Made by a program: the position numbers and the translations under genes
Part shown: positions 24,879-33,562 of the stretch, one piece after another
How the letters are laid out: each line of letters starts with the position of its first letter
Position numbering within the stretch: the first letter of the stretch is position 1
Source of the DNA: Roseburia sp.
GTDB lineage: Bacteria; Bacillota; Clostridia; Lachnospirales; Lachnospiraceae
Assembly (NCBI GenBank): GCA_019421345.1
Contig: JAHZFL010000001.1
Span: forward strand, 89,252 to 153,251
Reading direction: 5' to 3'
DNA length: 64,000 nucleotides
The notes under the pieces: model-generated
The model's input: only the letters and a program-made list of their open reading frames with translations
Database searches by the model: none
What the model was told of the DNA's origin: nothing

Positions 24879-27247
24879 CCTGTCGTCCGCTCAATATCAA
24901 TCACACTCTCAATCTGACGAAGCTTGTCGATCAGACTGTTTAACTCCGCCCTTCCTCTGGTGGAAAAGGAAATCTCAATGGTAGCCACGCCCTGCTTGCT
25001 CGTCTTGGAATGGATCGACTGAATATCAATCTCGCGCTCCGTAAATACCCGCGTAATATCCACCAGCAGTCCGGTACGGTTATTTCCGAAAATCTTTACC
25101 TCTGCACGGTAAAGCCCCTTGTTCAAAGCATCCGCATCCTGCTGCCACTCGGCGTCGATCAACCGCTCACGTTCCATCTCCGAGAGATTGATCATATTGA
25201 TACAGTCGGTGCGATGGATCGAGACGCCCCGCCCTCTTGTCACAAAGCCGATGATCTCATCCCCCGGCACGGGACTGCAGCACTTGGAAAAATGAACCGC
25301 CACATCGTAGAGCCCCTTCACAATGATCCCGCTCTTTGACTGCTTTTCCGGCAGTTTGGGCTTATTCTCCGAGGAGATCGCCTCCAATACTTCTTCATCC
25401 GTAATGCGTGCCAGATGATCCTTCTTATACTCCTCATACATACGGTTGACGATCTGCCCTTCCTTTAGTCCTCCGTGCCCGATCGTCGCCAGACAGGAAT
25501 TCCAGTCATGGAATCCGTATTTATTTAAAATCTTATTCTGATATTCTGTCTTGTTAATATCCGAGAAATGAATGCCCTTTGCCTTGCACGAGGCGATCAA
25601 AAGCTCCTTGCCCTTTAAAATATTTTCTTCCTTCAGCTCGCTGCGGAACCACTGATTGATCTTGTTCTTTGCCTGCGTGCTCTTTACAATGTTCAGCCAG
25701 TCGCGGCTTGGACCTTTGGAGTTCTGCGACGTAATGATCTCGATCCGATCGCCGTTTTGGATCACGCAGTCGATCGGTACCAGCTTTCCGTTTACCTTCG
25801 CCCCCACCATCTTATTTCCGACTGCGGAATGAATCGCATACGCAAAGTCAATCGGCGTCGATCCATTGGGAAGATTCTTTACATCCCCGGTCGGTGTAAA
25901 GCAAAAGACGGTATCGGAAAACAGGTCAAGATCGCTCTTTAACAGGCTCATAAATTCCCGATTATCCGACATGTCACGCTGCCACTCCAAAATCTGGCGC
26001 AGCCAGCTTAGCTTCTCCTCCTCACTGACGGTCATTGAGGCAGACACACCGCCGTTGTTGCTCACTTCCTTATATTTCCAGTGCGCTGCGATACCGTATT
26101 CTGCTGTCCGGTGCATCTCAGAGGTCCGAATCTGAATCTCAAACGGCTGTCCGGTCGGTCCGATCAGCGTAGTGTGCAGCGACTGATACATATTAGGCTT
26201 TGGCATTGCAATATAATCCTTAAAGCGTCCCGGAATCGGTTTATACATCTCATGGATCACGCCAAGCGCTGCATAGCAGTCCTTCACAGACTCCACAATA
26301 ATGCGGATGGCAAACAGATCATAAATCTGGTCTAAGGTTTTATCCTGATTGACCATCTTCTTATAGATGCTGAAAAAATGCTTGGCACGCCCCTCAATCT
26401 GCGCCGCAATACCTGCCTGCCGAATATGAGCGCCCACTTCCTCTACCAGTCCCTGAATATACTCCTCTCGCACACTCTTGCGCTGGTTGATCTGACGCAC
26501 CAGGTCATAATAAGCCTCCGGCTCTAAATATTTCAGGGAAAGATCGTCAAGCTCGATCTTAATCTTTGAAATACCAAGACGCTGTGCGAGCGGACAGTAG
26601 ATCTCCTGCGTCTCTCTGGCTATGCGGATCTGACTTTCTCTTGGCTGATACTTGAGCGTCCGCATATTATGAAGCCGGTCTGCCAGCTTGATCATAATGA
26701 CGCGGATGTCCTTTGCCATGGCAAGAAACATCTTGCGCAGATTCTCCGCCTGCATTTCCAGACGCTCCGCCGACTTTTCCTTTTCATTATTCTTCCGGTC
26801 AGTCAGATGCAGATGCTGCAGCTTTGTCACACCGTCCACGAGCAGCAGCACATCCTCGCTAAATTCCTCTACCAACTGCTGCTCCGTTAAGATCGTATCC
26901 TCCAACACATCATGGAGAAGTCCCGCAACGATCGTCTCCTTATCCATCTCCAAATCTGCCAGAATGATCGCCACGCACAGCGGATGTATGATATAAGGCT
27001 CTCCCGACTTGCGCACCTGTCCCTCATGTGCCTTCTCTGCGATCCGATAAGCCTTCTCGATCAACGATATATCCGTAGACGGATGATATTTCTGCACACT
27101 GGTGATCAGCTCCTGATAAAGTCTCTCGGGACTCTCAAAATCCTTCGTCGGTATCATTGTGCGATCTTCTTCCCATGCCATTTGACCCGTCTCTGTTATT
27201 TTATTTATTTCTGAGGAAATCTCTGCCATGTACTTCACCCACTTCAT
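24875..27247 (-). CDS. relA: Bifunctional (p)ppGpp synthetase/hydrolase (Rel)
   Basis: The stringent-response enzyme, 790 residues. Domains in order: HD hydrolase (IIHPLCVAIIL, then GLLHDVLEDT with HD at 112-113), synthetase (near residues 240-390, with GRAKHFFSIYKKM and YQSLHTTLIGPTGQPFEIQIR), TGS (VFCFTPTGDVKNLPNGSTPIDFAYAIHS), a zinc-finger/helical region (FSKCCSPVPGDEIIGFVTRGRGVSIHR) and a C-terminal ACT domain (IDIQSIHSKTSKQGVATIE). The hydrolase HD motif is intact, so both activities are expected. The start ATG 27247 has a weak ribosome site; an in-frame ATG at 27229 is possible. Confidence 0.96.
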   Translation of the reverse strand: MKWVKYMAEISSEINKITETGQMAWEEDRTMIPTKDFESPERLYQELITSVQKYHPSTDISLIEKAYRIAEKAHEGQVRKSGEPYIIHPLCVAIILADLEMDKETIVAGLLHDVLEDTILTEQQLVEEFSEDVLLLVDGVTKLQHLHLTDRKNNEKEKSAERLEMQAENLRKMFLAMAKDIRVIMIKLADRLHNMRTLKYQPRESQIRIARETQEIYCPLAQRLGISKIKIELDDLSLKYLEPEAYYDLVRQINQRKSVREEYIQGLVEEVGAHIRQAGIAAQIEGRAKHFFSIYKKMVNQDKTLDQIYDLFAIRIIVESVKDCYAALGVIHEMYKPIPGRFKDYIAMPKPNMYQSLHTTLIGPTGQPFEIQIRTSEMHRTAEYGIAAHWKYKEVSNNGGVSASMTVSEEEKLSWLRQILEWQRDMSDNREFMSLLKSDLDLFSDTVFCFTPTGDVKNLPNGSTPIDFAYAIHSAVGNKMVGAKVNGKLVPIDCVIQNGDRIEIITSQNSKGPSRDWLNIVKSTQAKNKINQWFRSELKEENILKGKELLIASCKAKGIHFSDINKTEYQNKILNKYGFHDWNSCLATIGHGGLKEGQIVNRMYEEYKKDHLARITDEEVLEAISSENKPKLPEKQSKSGIIVKGLYDVAVHFSKCCSPVPGDEIIGFVTRGRGVSIHRTDCINMINLSEMERERLIDAEWQQDADALNKGLYRAEVKIFGNNRTGLLVDITRVFTEREIDIQSIHSKTSKQGVATIEISFSTRGRAELNSLIDKLRQIESVIDIERTTG

Positions 27248-27272
27248 CCATCTTAATTTTATGTATTTTCTT

Positions 27273-27301
27273 ATTATATTTTATTTCCTAATAAAATGCA
27301 A
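27273..27301 (-). promoter_or_regulatory. Sigma-A promoter of the rel operon
   Basis: TTGCAT (27301-27296), 17-bp spacer and TATAAT (27278-27273) on the minus strand, 26 bases before the rel start. Confidence 0.75.
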
Positions 27302-27343
27302 CACGCAAGCGCCATTTATGCGGACTGCCGGAAATTCGGTATG

Positions 27344-27402
27344 AAAAAAGGGGCATTGCTCCACAGATGGTTTTCCATCCATTTCGCAACAGCCCCTTTT
27401 TG
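27344..27402. terminator. Terminator of the alpha-glucoside PTS operon
   Basis: AAAAAGGGGC (27345-27354) pairs with GCCCCTTTTT (27392-27401), with an inner TTGC/GCAA stem and a GATGG/CCATC stem. T-runs on both sides allow either direction; it lies just after the GH4 stop. Confidence 0.85.
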
Positions 27403-27407
27403 CTTCC

Positions 27408-28775
27408 TTAATTTAATTTTGGCCAGTATTCTTTGTTTGCCTCTATCATGTCGTCCAGTACCTCTTTGGCAACTTTCATACTCGGAACCGTTTTGTTCAA
27501 TGTAAACGCCTCCAAAACCTTCTGGTAAGAGCCTTCGATACAACCCTCGACAAGCAGCTTTTCACAGTTTAACTGCTGCATCATCATGCCCTGCTGGAAC
27601 AGAGGAATATTATCCTGAGCGATGACCTCAGGCCCTTTTCTGCCGATATAGGCAGGAACCTCTACCATAGCATCATACGGCATATTCGGGATGGCGCCTT
27701 TGTTTTCCGTGATGACAAGGAAACGCGCCCTGGTATCATTTTTCAGAGCGATCGCAAGGTCTGCGATCCAGTCACCATGACTTCCCGCATAGAAAACAGT
27801 CTCGTCGATTTCTCCTGTGGCAAGATATGTTTCAATACCGTCGAAAAGATTTTTCTCACGGGTTTCCATGACTTCATTTGCGCGCGTATGATCAGGATCG
27901 GAATGTTCCACAAATTCCTTCTGCTGCAAATAGTAGTTCAGGTAAGTGTTTGGCAGCGTATCCGGGAAGTTCTGCATGATTTCATAGACACCTTTCCAGA
28001 CATAATACCAACTTCCTTTTGCATGACGGTTTGTCTTGCTGTCATTGCTCTTTCCTGCAAGAGCCGCCTTGTCCTTTAAGTAAACTTCCGGAAGGAGGAT
28101 TTCATGTTCCATGATATAATCGCGAAGCTTCGACAGCACATCCTCGCCCTTATATTCAATTCTGGTAAACCAGCCGAAATGATTCAGTCCGTAGTAATCG
28201 TAAACAATGTTTTCCTTATCTTTGATATTTAAAGCTGCGGCTGCCACATCTATGATCGCGATCGGCATATCACAGATATTGATGATACGGGCGCCCGGAC
28301 GAAGCTTTCTGCATGCTTCGGAGACGATGGAAGCCGGATTGGAATAGTTTAAGATCCAGTGGGTTGGCTTTGCATATTTTTCCGCATCGTCGATCACACG
28401 GATCATCGGGAAAATCGTTCTCATGCCGTAAGCAAGACCGCCACAGCCGCAGGTTTCCTGGCCAACGCAGCCATGACGAAGCGGAATTTTCTCATCCAGT
28501 TCACGCATTGCATATTTTCCCACACGCATCTGGGCAAAAATGAAATCGGCATCCCGGTATGCTTCCTCCACATCATAGGTCACGGTAAGTTTGATGCCGC
28601 ACTTCAAATCCTCTTCGAGAATCCAGCGCACCAGTGTGCCAACCTTATCCTGACGCTCCTTGTCAATATCAAAGAGACGGATTTCCTGTACCTCAAGCTC
28701 CTCTTTGCGCAGTGCGATCGATTTCACAATACCCGGTGTAAAGGTACTGCCTCCGCCAACAATTGTAATAATCAT
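27408..28775 (-). CDS. malH: Family GH4 6-phospho-alpha-glucosidase
   Basis: GH4 enzymes use NAD+ and Mn2+ to cleave phosphorylated disaccharides brought in by a PTS. The 455-residue protein has the dinucleotide loop VGGGSTFTPG at residues 6-15, NYSNPASI near 143, the metal-binding CDMP at 168-171 (CDMP is typical of 6-phospho-alpha-glucosidases such as GlvA/MalH, against CN-P in the beta type), and GLNHFGWF near 196. It would split maltose-6'-phosphate and related alpha-glucosides in the cytosol. It closes the PTS operon; AAGGAGGAG precedes ATG 28775. Confidence 0.93.
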   Translation of the reverse strand: MIITIVGGGSTFTPGIVKSIALRKEELEVQEIRLFDIDKERQDKVGTLVRWILEEDLKCGIKLTVTYDVEEAYRDADFIFAQMRVGKYAMRELDEKIPLRHGCVGQETCGCGGLAYGMRTIFPMIRVIDDAEKYAKPTHWILNYSNPASIVSEACRKLRPGARIINICDMPIAIIDVAAAALNIKDKENIVYDYYGLNHFGWFTRIEYKGEDVLSKLRDYIMEHEILLPEVYLKDKAALAGKSNDSKTNRHAKGSWYYVWKGVYEIMQNFPDTLPNTYLNYYLQQKEFVEHSDPDHTRANEVMETREKNLFDGIETYLATGEIDETVFYAGSHGDWIADLAIALKNDTRARFLVITENKGAIPNMPYDAMVEVPAYIGRKGPEVIAQDNIPLFQQGMMMQQLNCEKLLVEGCIEGSYQKVLEAFTLNKTVPSMKVAKEVLDDMIEANKEYWPKLN

Positions 28776-28802
28776 AAAGTGCTCCTCCTTGTATAAATCA
28801 TG

Positions 28803-30371
28803 TTACATTTTTTCCAGTGCATCCTCTACCTGACTGCGTACAGCCGCCACCTGCATCCCAAGGATGATCTGCAAATCCTTACCGTTGCGCTTGATACCAC
28901 TATTCTTTACACAGTTGATCAAATCTTCATTCACCAACGCTTCATCCTTTACGACAACCCTCAGACGGGTAAAGCAGTTTTCCAGAGCGTCAATGTTTTC
29001 TTTTCCTCCAAGCCCGTTGATAAGGCTGACAATGTCTTCCGACGACTGGGATGCATTTGCATCTGCTGCCGAAATCTCCGCTGTACGGACTGCTGTCTCC
29101 ACAGCGGTATCCGGTTCACGTCCCGGAGTTTTCATATCAAGCTTCCTGATCAAGAAGGTGAACAGGAAGTAATAGGCAACGCTGACAATGGCTCCCATCA
29201 GAAGGAGCATCGGCCAGTTGGTCTTTTCAGCGCCGAGCACCAGGTTTGAGATCATAATGTTGATGATGCCTCCGCTGGTGGATGCCGGAATACTAAGAAC
29301 CTTCAAAAGCACCAGGCTGACACCGCTTAATACGGAGTGGATCAGGAACAAGGCAGGTGCTGTAAATACAAACAGAAAGTCAATCGGTTCCGTAATGGCA
29401 GATAACACTGCCGTCATCATCAGCGGCAGGATGAGTGATTTTGTTGCTTCCTTGTTTTTCTTGAATGCAGTGGTAATGAATGCAAAACCGATGCCGATGT
29501 ACGGGAACAGGTTGTTAAATGTATAGCTATTAAAATAAGTGGAATCTGAAAATGCCCCCGGCATATTCATTTCCGCTACACGGATCGGGTAGGCGCCCGC
29601 AACGATCGTTTCACCCAATGCAAGCGTTCCCCCCACATCCGTAAACTGGAATGGTGCATAGACAAGATGGTGAAGTCCGGTCGGAACCAAAAGCTTATTT
29701 AACAGTCCATAGAAAAACAGACCTATGTTACCGCTGTCTGCGATCATTCCCGCAAGGGAATTGATTCCAGACTGTACCACCGGCCACAGAAACGTCAGTG
29801 CAAAACCAATGCCAAGGACAGTGGGGATCATGAGCAGAAACGGAAACCGTACACCCGAAAACATAGAAAAATACCCCTTAAACTGTTTTCCGCCAAATTT
29901 ATTGAATAGGAATCCGGTGAGGCATCCAATTAAAATCCCCCCGAATACACCGGTATCCAGCACCTGTATTCCCATAACAGTCGTCTGTCCCGTACCATAG
30001 AGACCAAGCGCACCGGGTTCTGCAAGTTTATTGTAAAAATCCAGCGTGATGTTGTTGGCGTTTAAGAACATAAAAAACGACATCAATCCGATCAGGGCAG
30101 CGTGACCTTTGTCCTTTTTCGCCATAGCGCCTGCAATTCCCACACAGAAAATAATGCTCAGGTTATTGACCAGAAACATCAGTGTGTTGTAGATCAGCTT
30201 TCCGATCAGTTGGAAGGGTGCAGCCTGTAAAAAAGTTAATTTTTCAGTGATCGCTGTGTTTGTCAGTAAAATACCAAGGATCAGAACCGTACCTGCAACG
30301 CCCAGATACATCAGAGGCTGTACGATCGATTTTGAAAATGCTTCGAGAGAAGCTTTGATCTTCTGTTTCAT
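28803..30371 (-). CDS. PTS alpha-glucoside transporter subunit EIIBC
   Basis: A 522-residue membrane permease. The EIIC part (residues about 1-420) has ten or so helices with GLLNKLLVPTGLHHLVYAPFQFTD, a strong glucose/maltose-family motif, and TEPIDFLFVFTAPALFLIHS. A linker of Ala/Thr/Glu leads to the EIIB domain with the phosphocysteine in ALENCFTRLRV. It takes up and phosphorylates an alpha-glucoside, with EIIA supplied by the first gene of the operon. ATG 30371 overlaps the antiterminator stop in ATGA, so the longer upstream frame is not used. Confidence 0.93.
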   Translation of the reverse strand: MKQKIKASLEAFSKSIVQPLMYLGVAGTVLILGILLTNTAITEKLTFLQAAPFQLIGKLIYNTLMFLVNNLSIIFCVGIAGAMAKKDKGHAALIGLMSFFMFLNANNITLDFYNKLAEPGALGLYGTGQTTVMGIQVLDTGVFGGILIGCLTGFLFNKFGGKQFKGYFSMFSGVRFPFLLMIPTVLGIGFALTFLWPVVQSGINSLAGMIADSGNIGLFFYGLLNKLLVPTGLHHLVYAPFQFTDVGGTLALGETIVAGAYPIRVAEMNMPGAFSDSTYFNSYTFNNLFPYIGIGFAFITTAFKKNKEATKSLILPLMMTAVLSAITEPIDFLFVFTAPALFLIHSVLSGVSLVLLKVLSIPASTSGGIINIMISNLVLGAEKTNWPMLLLMGAIVSVAYYFLFTFLIRKLDMKTPGREPDTAVETAVRTAEISAADANASQSSEDIVSLINGLGGKENIDALENCFTRLRVVVKDEALVNEDLINCVKNSGIKRNGKDLQIILGMQVAAVRSQVEDALEKM

Positions 30372-31216
30372 GTTTTTAAATCCCCCTCGTTGGAAATTAA
30401 AGTGATAATGTGATAGATCAGGTAACATTTTTCTGAATCTGTCACCTTTTTCTGATAGGCGTTTAAAATATGATCGCCTATTTTTTCTACGCATTCGACT
30501 GCTTCGGGATATTCTTCCCAGTTCAGATGCAGAATCGGCATCTCCGCAAGCTGCTTGTCGTTATCATACAGAATCCTTTTTGCAAAGAACTGGAGATGCC
30601 GGAGAAACCGCTCATAAAACACGGATTTCTGGTCTAACTGCACGCAGAAATGCTCCTGCACCAGTTTGATGATCTCACCGATCATCTGAAGACTTAAGAT
30701 CAGCTTATCTGCCCGCTGGTTCAGAGTTGCGTTTACAATGTGCAGCGTAATGAACCCCATTTCATCCTCCGAGATGTGGATTCCCATATGCCTGTAAACA
30801 ATTTTGGCAGCTTCCCTTGCAAGGGCAAATTCCTTTTTATAAAACTGCCGGATCTCCATAAGCATGGGGTTGTGGAGGACAATCTGGTTTTTTTCGCGTT
30901 CCAGCGACATACTGATATGGTCGGTCAGCGTAATGTAGATGTTGTCGTCGAGTGTCAGATCCGATTTTTCGCGTATCATGGATACGATTTCTTCTGCGAT
31001 CGTCAGATAAATTGCCGGAATTTCTGATACTAGCTTTGCCAGACGGTTTCCAACACTTTTTTCAGCCAGCGTAAAGATTTTTTCAATTTGTTCCTCTTCG
31101 ATTGTCTCGCCGACTTTTTTCCCAAAAGCCAGACCTTTTCCAAGAACGATCATTTCTTCGCCGTTGTCTTTTTCAACCATCACTACGTTGTTGTTGTAAA
31201 TTCTTTTGATGTTCAT
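30368..31216 (-). CDS. licT: BglG/LicT family transcriptional antiterminator
   Basis: A 282-residue regulator. The N-terminal RNA-binding domain (MNIKRIYNNNVVMVEKDNGEEMIVLGKGLAFGKK) binds RAT hairpins and lets polymerase pass a terminator. Two PRD domains follow, with phosphorylation-type His residues (LTDHISMSLERE, HMGIHISEDEMGFITLHIVNA, LYHIITLI-like end). ATG 31216 has GGGGAGG upstream; the open frame to 31243 overlaps the EIIA stop. It controls its own operon through the RAT in the leader before EIIA. Confidence 0.93.
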   Translation of the reverse strand: MNIKRIYNNNVVMVEKDNGEEMIVLGKGLAFGKKVGETIEEEQIEKIFTLAEKSVGNRLAKLVSEIPAIYLTIAEEIVSMIREKSDLTLDDNIYITLTDHISMSLEREKNQIVLHNPMLMEIRQFYKKEFALAREAAKIVYRHMGIHISEDEMGFITLHIVNATLNQRADKLILSLQMIGEIIKLVQEHFCVQLDQKSVFYERFLRHLQFFAKRILYDNDKQLAEMPILHLNWEEYPEAVECVEKIGDHILNAYQKKVTDSEKCYLIYHIITLISNEGDLKT

Positions 31217-31230
31217 AAGAATCCTCCCCG

Positions 31231-31734
31231 TCAGGCAAGCCACATCAGCTTATCCTGGGGCTTTACCTGTCCGGTCTCCCTTTTTTGTATCGCACCATAA
31301 GCACTGCTGTCAGGAAGAACGACCATGGTGGTAGCTTCATAGCCGCAGCTCTTAATTTTGTCAATATCAAAGGTGATCAGAAGCTGACCTTTTTCCACCC
31401 GGTCTCCCTGCTCTACCAGCGCCTCAAATCCGTCTCCCTTCATTTCCACCGTATCGATGCCGATATGCAGAATTATGTTCCAGCCGTTATCGCCCGCAAT
31501 AGCGATGGCGTGACCAGTCGGAAACAGCGCCTCAATAACTCCGTCTGCTGGCGCGTAGAGCTTTCCTTCGGCAGGAATGATTGCAAGTCCGTCCCCCATG
31601 GACTTTTCAGCAAACGCCGGGTCGTTTACCGTCTCTAGCGGAATCACTTCCCCAAGCAGAGGACTGCCAAGCTCTTTTCCCGGCATGGAAGCCGGAACCT
31701 CCGATTTTCCTAGAATGCGTGATAAAATGCCCAT
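31231..31734 (-). CDS. PTS EIIA component, glucose/alpha-glucoside family
   Basis: A 167-residue EIIA-Glc-type protein that passes phosphate from HPr to the EIIB domain. The phosphoryl His is H90 in ILHIGIDTVEM and the helper His is H75 in PTGHAIAI, the same numbers as in E. coli EIIA-Glc. KGQLLITFDIDKIKSCGYEATTMVV is the usual C-terminal half. It is the first gene after the RAT leader, with an AAAGGGGGG site before ATG 31734. Confidence 0.95.
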   Translation of the reverse strand: MGILSRILGKSEVPASMPGKELGSPLLGEVIPLETVNDPAFAEKSMGDGLAIIPAEGKLYAPADGVIEALFPTGHAIAIAGDNGWNIILHIGIDTVEMKGDGFEALVEQGDRVEKGQLLITFDIDKIKSCGYEATTMVVLPDSSAYGAIQKRETGQVKPQDKLMWLA

Positions 31735-31791
31735 AAGACCCCCCTTTCTTTTTTCGCGTATGTTCTGTCTGTGTCAGATATTTTTCCACAC

Positions 31792-31874
31792 AAAAAACAG
31801 ACCTAACCAAACCCTTCAAATAACATAAATGTTATGATAGAATTTGGTTACGCCTGCTTTACCAGTAACGTTCC
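31792..31874 (-). promoter_or_regulatory. RAT antiterminator overlapping an intrinsic terminator in the PTS operon leader
   Basis: On the minus strand 31874-31846 reads GGAACGTTACTG, then GTAAAGCAGGC, then GTAACC, close to known LicT/SacY RAT sequences. Its 3' part also forms the left arm of a terminator (CAG-C-TAACCAAA region against TTTGGTTA-G-CTG at about 31800-31820) that ends in a run of six T (31797-31792). Binding by the LicT-type protein would prevent the terminator, so the operon is made when the sugar is present. Confidence 0.85.
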
Positions 31875-31892
31875 GCTTTTCTTTATACCCGA

Positions 31893-31921
31893 ATGGTATC
31901 AAAAGAAGATTTTTTTGTCAA
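31893..31921 (-). promoter_or_regulatory. Sigma-A promoter of the alpha-glucoside PTS operon
   Basis: Perfect TTGACA (31921-31916), 17-bp spacer and TACCAT (31898-31893) on the minus strand, about 20 bases before the RAT. Confidence 0.65.
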
Positions 31922-31953
31922 TGTTCGTTTTGTATAAAAAATTCATCTCAAAT

Positions 31954-32205
31954 TTATACAATTTTCATAAACGGCAGCACTGGTCCCACCAATCCGCGGA
32001 CAAAATCATTTGCCGGCTCATTTTTTATCTTCTCGGGCACATCCAGTTGAACGCTTTCCCCCTCATCCATGACTAAATGCTGCCAAAATTCATCGTCTCT
32101 CTAATGTCATTGGCAATAAAAACGATCGTCCTTCCCATCCTGCGGTGCAGCTTTAAAATTTCATCCTGGATCGCCTGCTTTGTGCTCTCATCCAGAGCAC
32201 CGAAG
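31954..32205 (-). pseudogene. Remnant of a glycine betaine/choline-type ABC transporter ATPase (OpuCA/ProV-like), frameshifted
   Basis: On the minus strand from about 32204 the frame reads GALDESTKQAIQDEILKLHR, then MGRTIVFIANDIRETMNFG, and hits a stop. One base of shift restores HLVMDEGESVQLDVPEKIKN, then EPANDFVRGLV, up to a TAA at 31956-31954. This is the region after Walker B of OpuCA/ProV ATPases. The N-terminal half with Walker A is gone. The PTS promoter lies just downstream of the remnant end. Confidence 0.8.
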
Positions 32206-32218
32206 CTTTATTCAAATC

Positions 32219-32377
32219 CTAATGCCCACAAAATGGATGTGCCCACACAGTTTTCCCGCCCGCATTATGAATATACCTTAGCACATTTCTATTCAAACAT
32301 AGCAGCACCTGCATATTTTCCAATACAAGAATTTCCGTCTCCCCTCGATATACATTGACTTTGCTGCTGTTTTCCAT
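32219..32377 (-). pseudogene. Short ORF with a PHP-phosphoesterase-like fragment
   Basis: A 52-codon frame from ATG 32377 to TAG 32221-32219 whose end reads VLRYIHNAGGKTVWAHP, like the strand-plus-His segment of PHP-domain phosphoesterases. The rest of such a protein is missing, and the ORF overlaps the LacI promoter on the other strand. Most likely gene debris; the family link is by eye and weak. Confidence 0.35.
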
Positions 32378-32383
32378 TACTAT
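32355..32383 (+). promoter_or_regulatory. Sigma-A promoter of the LacI-type regulator
   Basis: TTGACT (32355-32360), 17-bp spacer and TACTAT (32378-32383), 33 bases before ATG 32417. An overlapping TATAAT at 32381-32386 gives a 20-bp spacer instead. Confidence 0.5.
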
Positions 32384-32416
32384 AATGTTATATTTCTTGT
32401 ACGAGAGGTGTATTTC

Positions 32417-33418
32417 ATGGGAGCGACCATTCGCGACGTTGCAAAAAAAACCGGCTTGTCACTGGGAACGATCAGCAAATATATCAACGGTCAGCCCGTG
32501 CGGGAATCCAACCGTGTTTTAATCGAACAGGCGATTGCGGAACTGCAATTTAAACCAAACAAAATCGCCAAAGGGTTAAGAAACTCACAGACCTTTTCCG
32601 TCGCCGTACTGCTGCCCATGCTCACCTCCAACTTTTGTACCTCTATGATCTCAACCATAGAATCCTACCTGCTGCCGCGAGGATACAGCGTCATCGTCTG
32701 CGAGTGTCACAATGACGCGCAAATGGAGCTTCAAAAAACAAAATTCCTTCTTGACCGCATGGTAGACGGCATCATACTGATTCCTTACGATACGTCGGGC
32801 AGACAGATTGAATTAATTCAGAAAAATCAGACGCCGCTTGTCGTTGTCGATCAGCTCATCAAAAACCATCCTGCCGATACGATTATCCTTGACAATCAAA
32901 CGGCTTCTTATGAGCCCGTTTTGCAGCTTATTCAGATGAACCACAAAAAAATCGCCATTATTACCGGAGGCGAGGATCACTACACCTCACAGGAACGTCT
33001 CGCAGGCTACAAAAAAGCTTTGACGGAATATGGACTGCCCATATGCCCCGCATATATCCAGTGCGGAGAATACACGACTGTCGGCGGCTATGAAGCCATG
33101 CAGCGGCTCGCCGCGCTCCCAGATCCACCGACCGCAGTGTTTATCAGCAATTACGACATGGAGATCGGGGCTTATCTTGCAATCAACAGCCTTAATCTGC
33201 AGATACCGGATGATATTTCTATCATTGGCTTTGACAATCTCCCTCTTGTCAACCTTGTCAAGCCCTCCTTATCCTTTTGTGAACAGCCTACGGAGGAAAT
33301 GGGCTTGTCTGCGGCAACACTTTTATATCAGAGAATGCAAAACGATCTGTCGGATTATCCAAAGACGATCGTTCATGCACCCATTTTTCATTTTACCGCC
33401 AGCATCCGCACGATTTAG
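32417..33418 (+). CDS. LacI family transcriptional regulator
   Basis: A 333-residue repressor. The helix-turn-helix is at the start (TIRDVAKKTGLSLGTISKYINGQPVRESN), then the hinge (KPNKIAKGLRNSQT) and a periplasmic-binding-like sugar domain (residues about 60-330; DGIILIPYDTSGRQ, VDQLIKNHPADTIILDNQ, DISIIGFDNLPL). It faces the GH95/ABC locus end to end, and the palindromic operator in that locus' leader is the likely target. ATG 32417 follows GAGAGGTG by 8 bases; a GTG at 32408 is less likely. Confidence 0.92.
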   Translation: MGATIRDVAKKTGLSLGTISKYINGQPVRESNRVLIEQAIAELQFKPNKIAKGLRNSQTFSVAVLLPMLTSNFCTSMISTIESYLLPRGYSVIVCECHNDAQMELQKTKFLLDRMVDGIILIPYDTSGRQIELIQKNQTPLVVVDQLIKNHPADTIILDNQTASYEPVLQLIQMNHKKIAIITGGEDHYTSQERLAGYKKALTEYGLPICPAYIQCGEYTTVGGYEAMQRLAALPDPPTAVFISNYDMEIGAYLAINSLNLQIPDDISIIGFDNLPLVNLVKPSLSFCEQPTEEMGLSAATLLYQRMQNDLSDYPKTIVHAPIFHFTASIRTI

Positions 33419-33510
33419 GATTTCCTGCGCTTTTACAGCAAATGGCTCACTTTGTGGCAGAGCCTTACACAACAACGAGCGACACGCTTTACGAGCCGCT
33501 CTTATGTCAA

Positions 33511-33551
33511 AAAAACCGACGCCCCGTAAGTTTCCTCACGAAAGCGTCGGC
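33511..33551 (-). terminator. Terminator of the GH95/sugar ABC operon
   Basis: On the minus strand GCGTCGG-type arms (CCGACGC 33516-33522 / GCGTCGG 33544-33550) enclose a CGTGAG-GAAA-CTTACG tetraloop stem, then seven T. The other side has only CTTTCT, so use by the LacI gene is less sure. Confidence 0.8.
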
Positions 33552-33562
33552 TTTCTGCTCCC

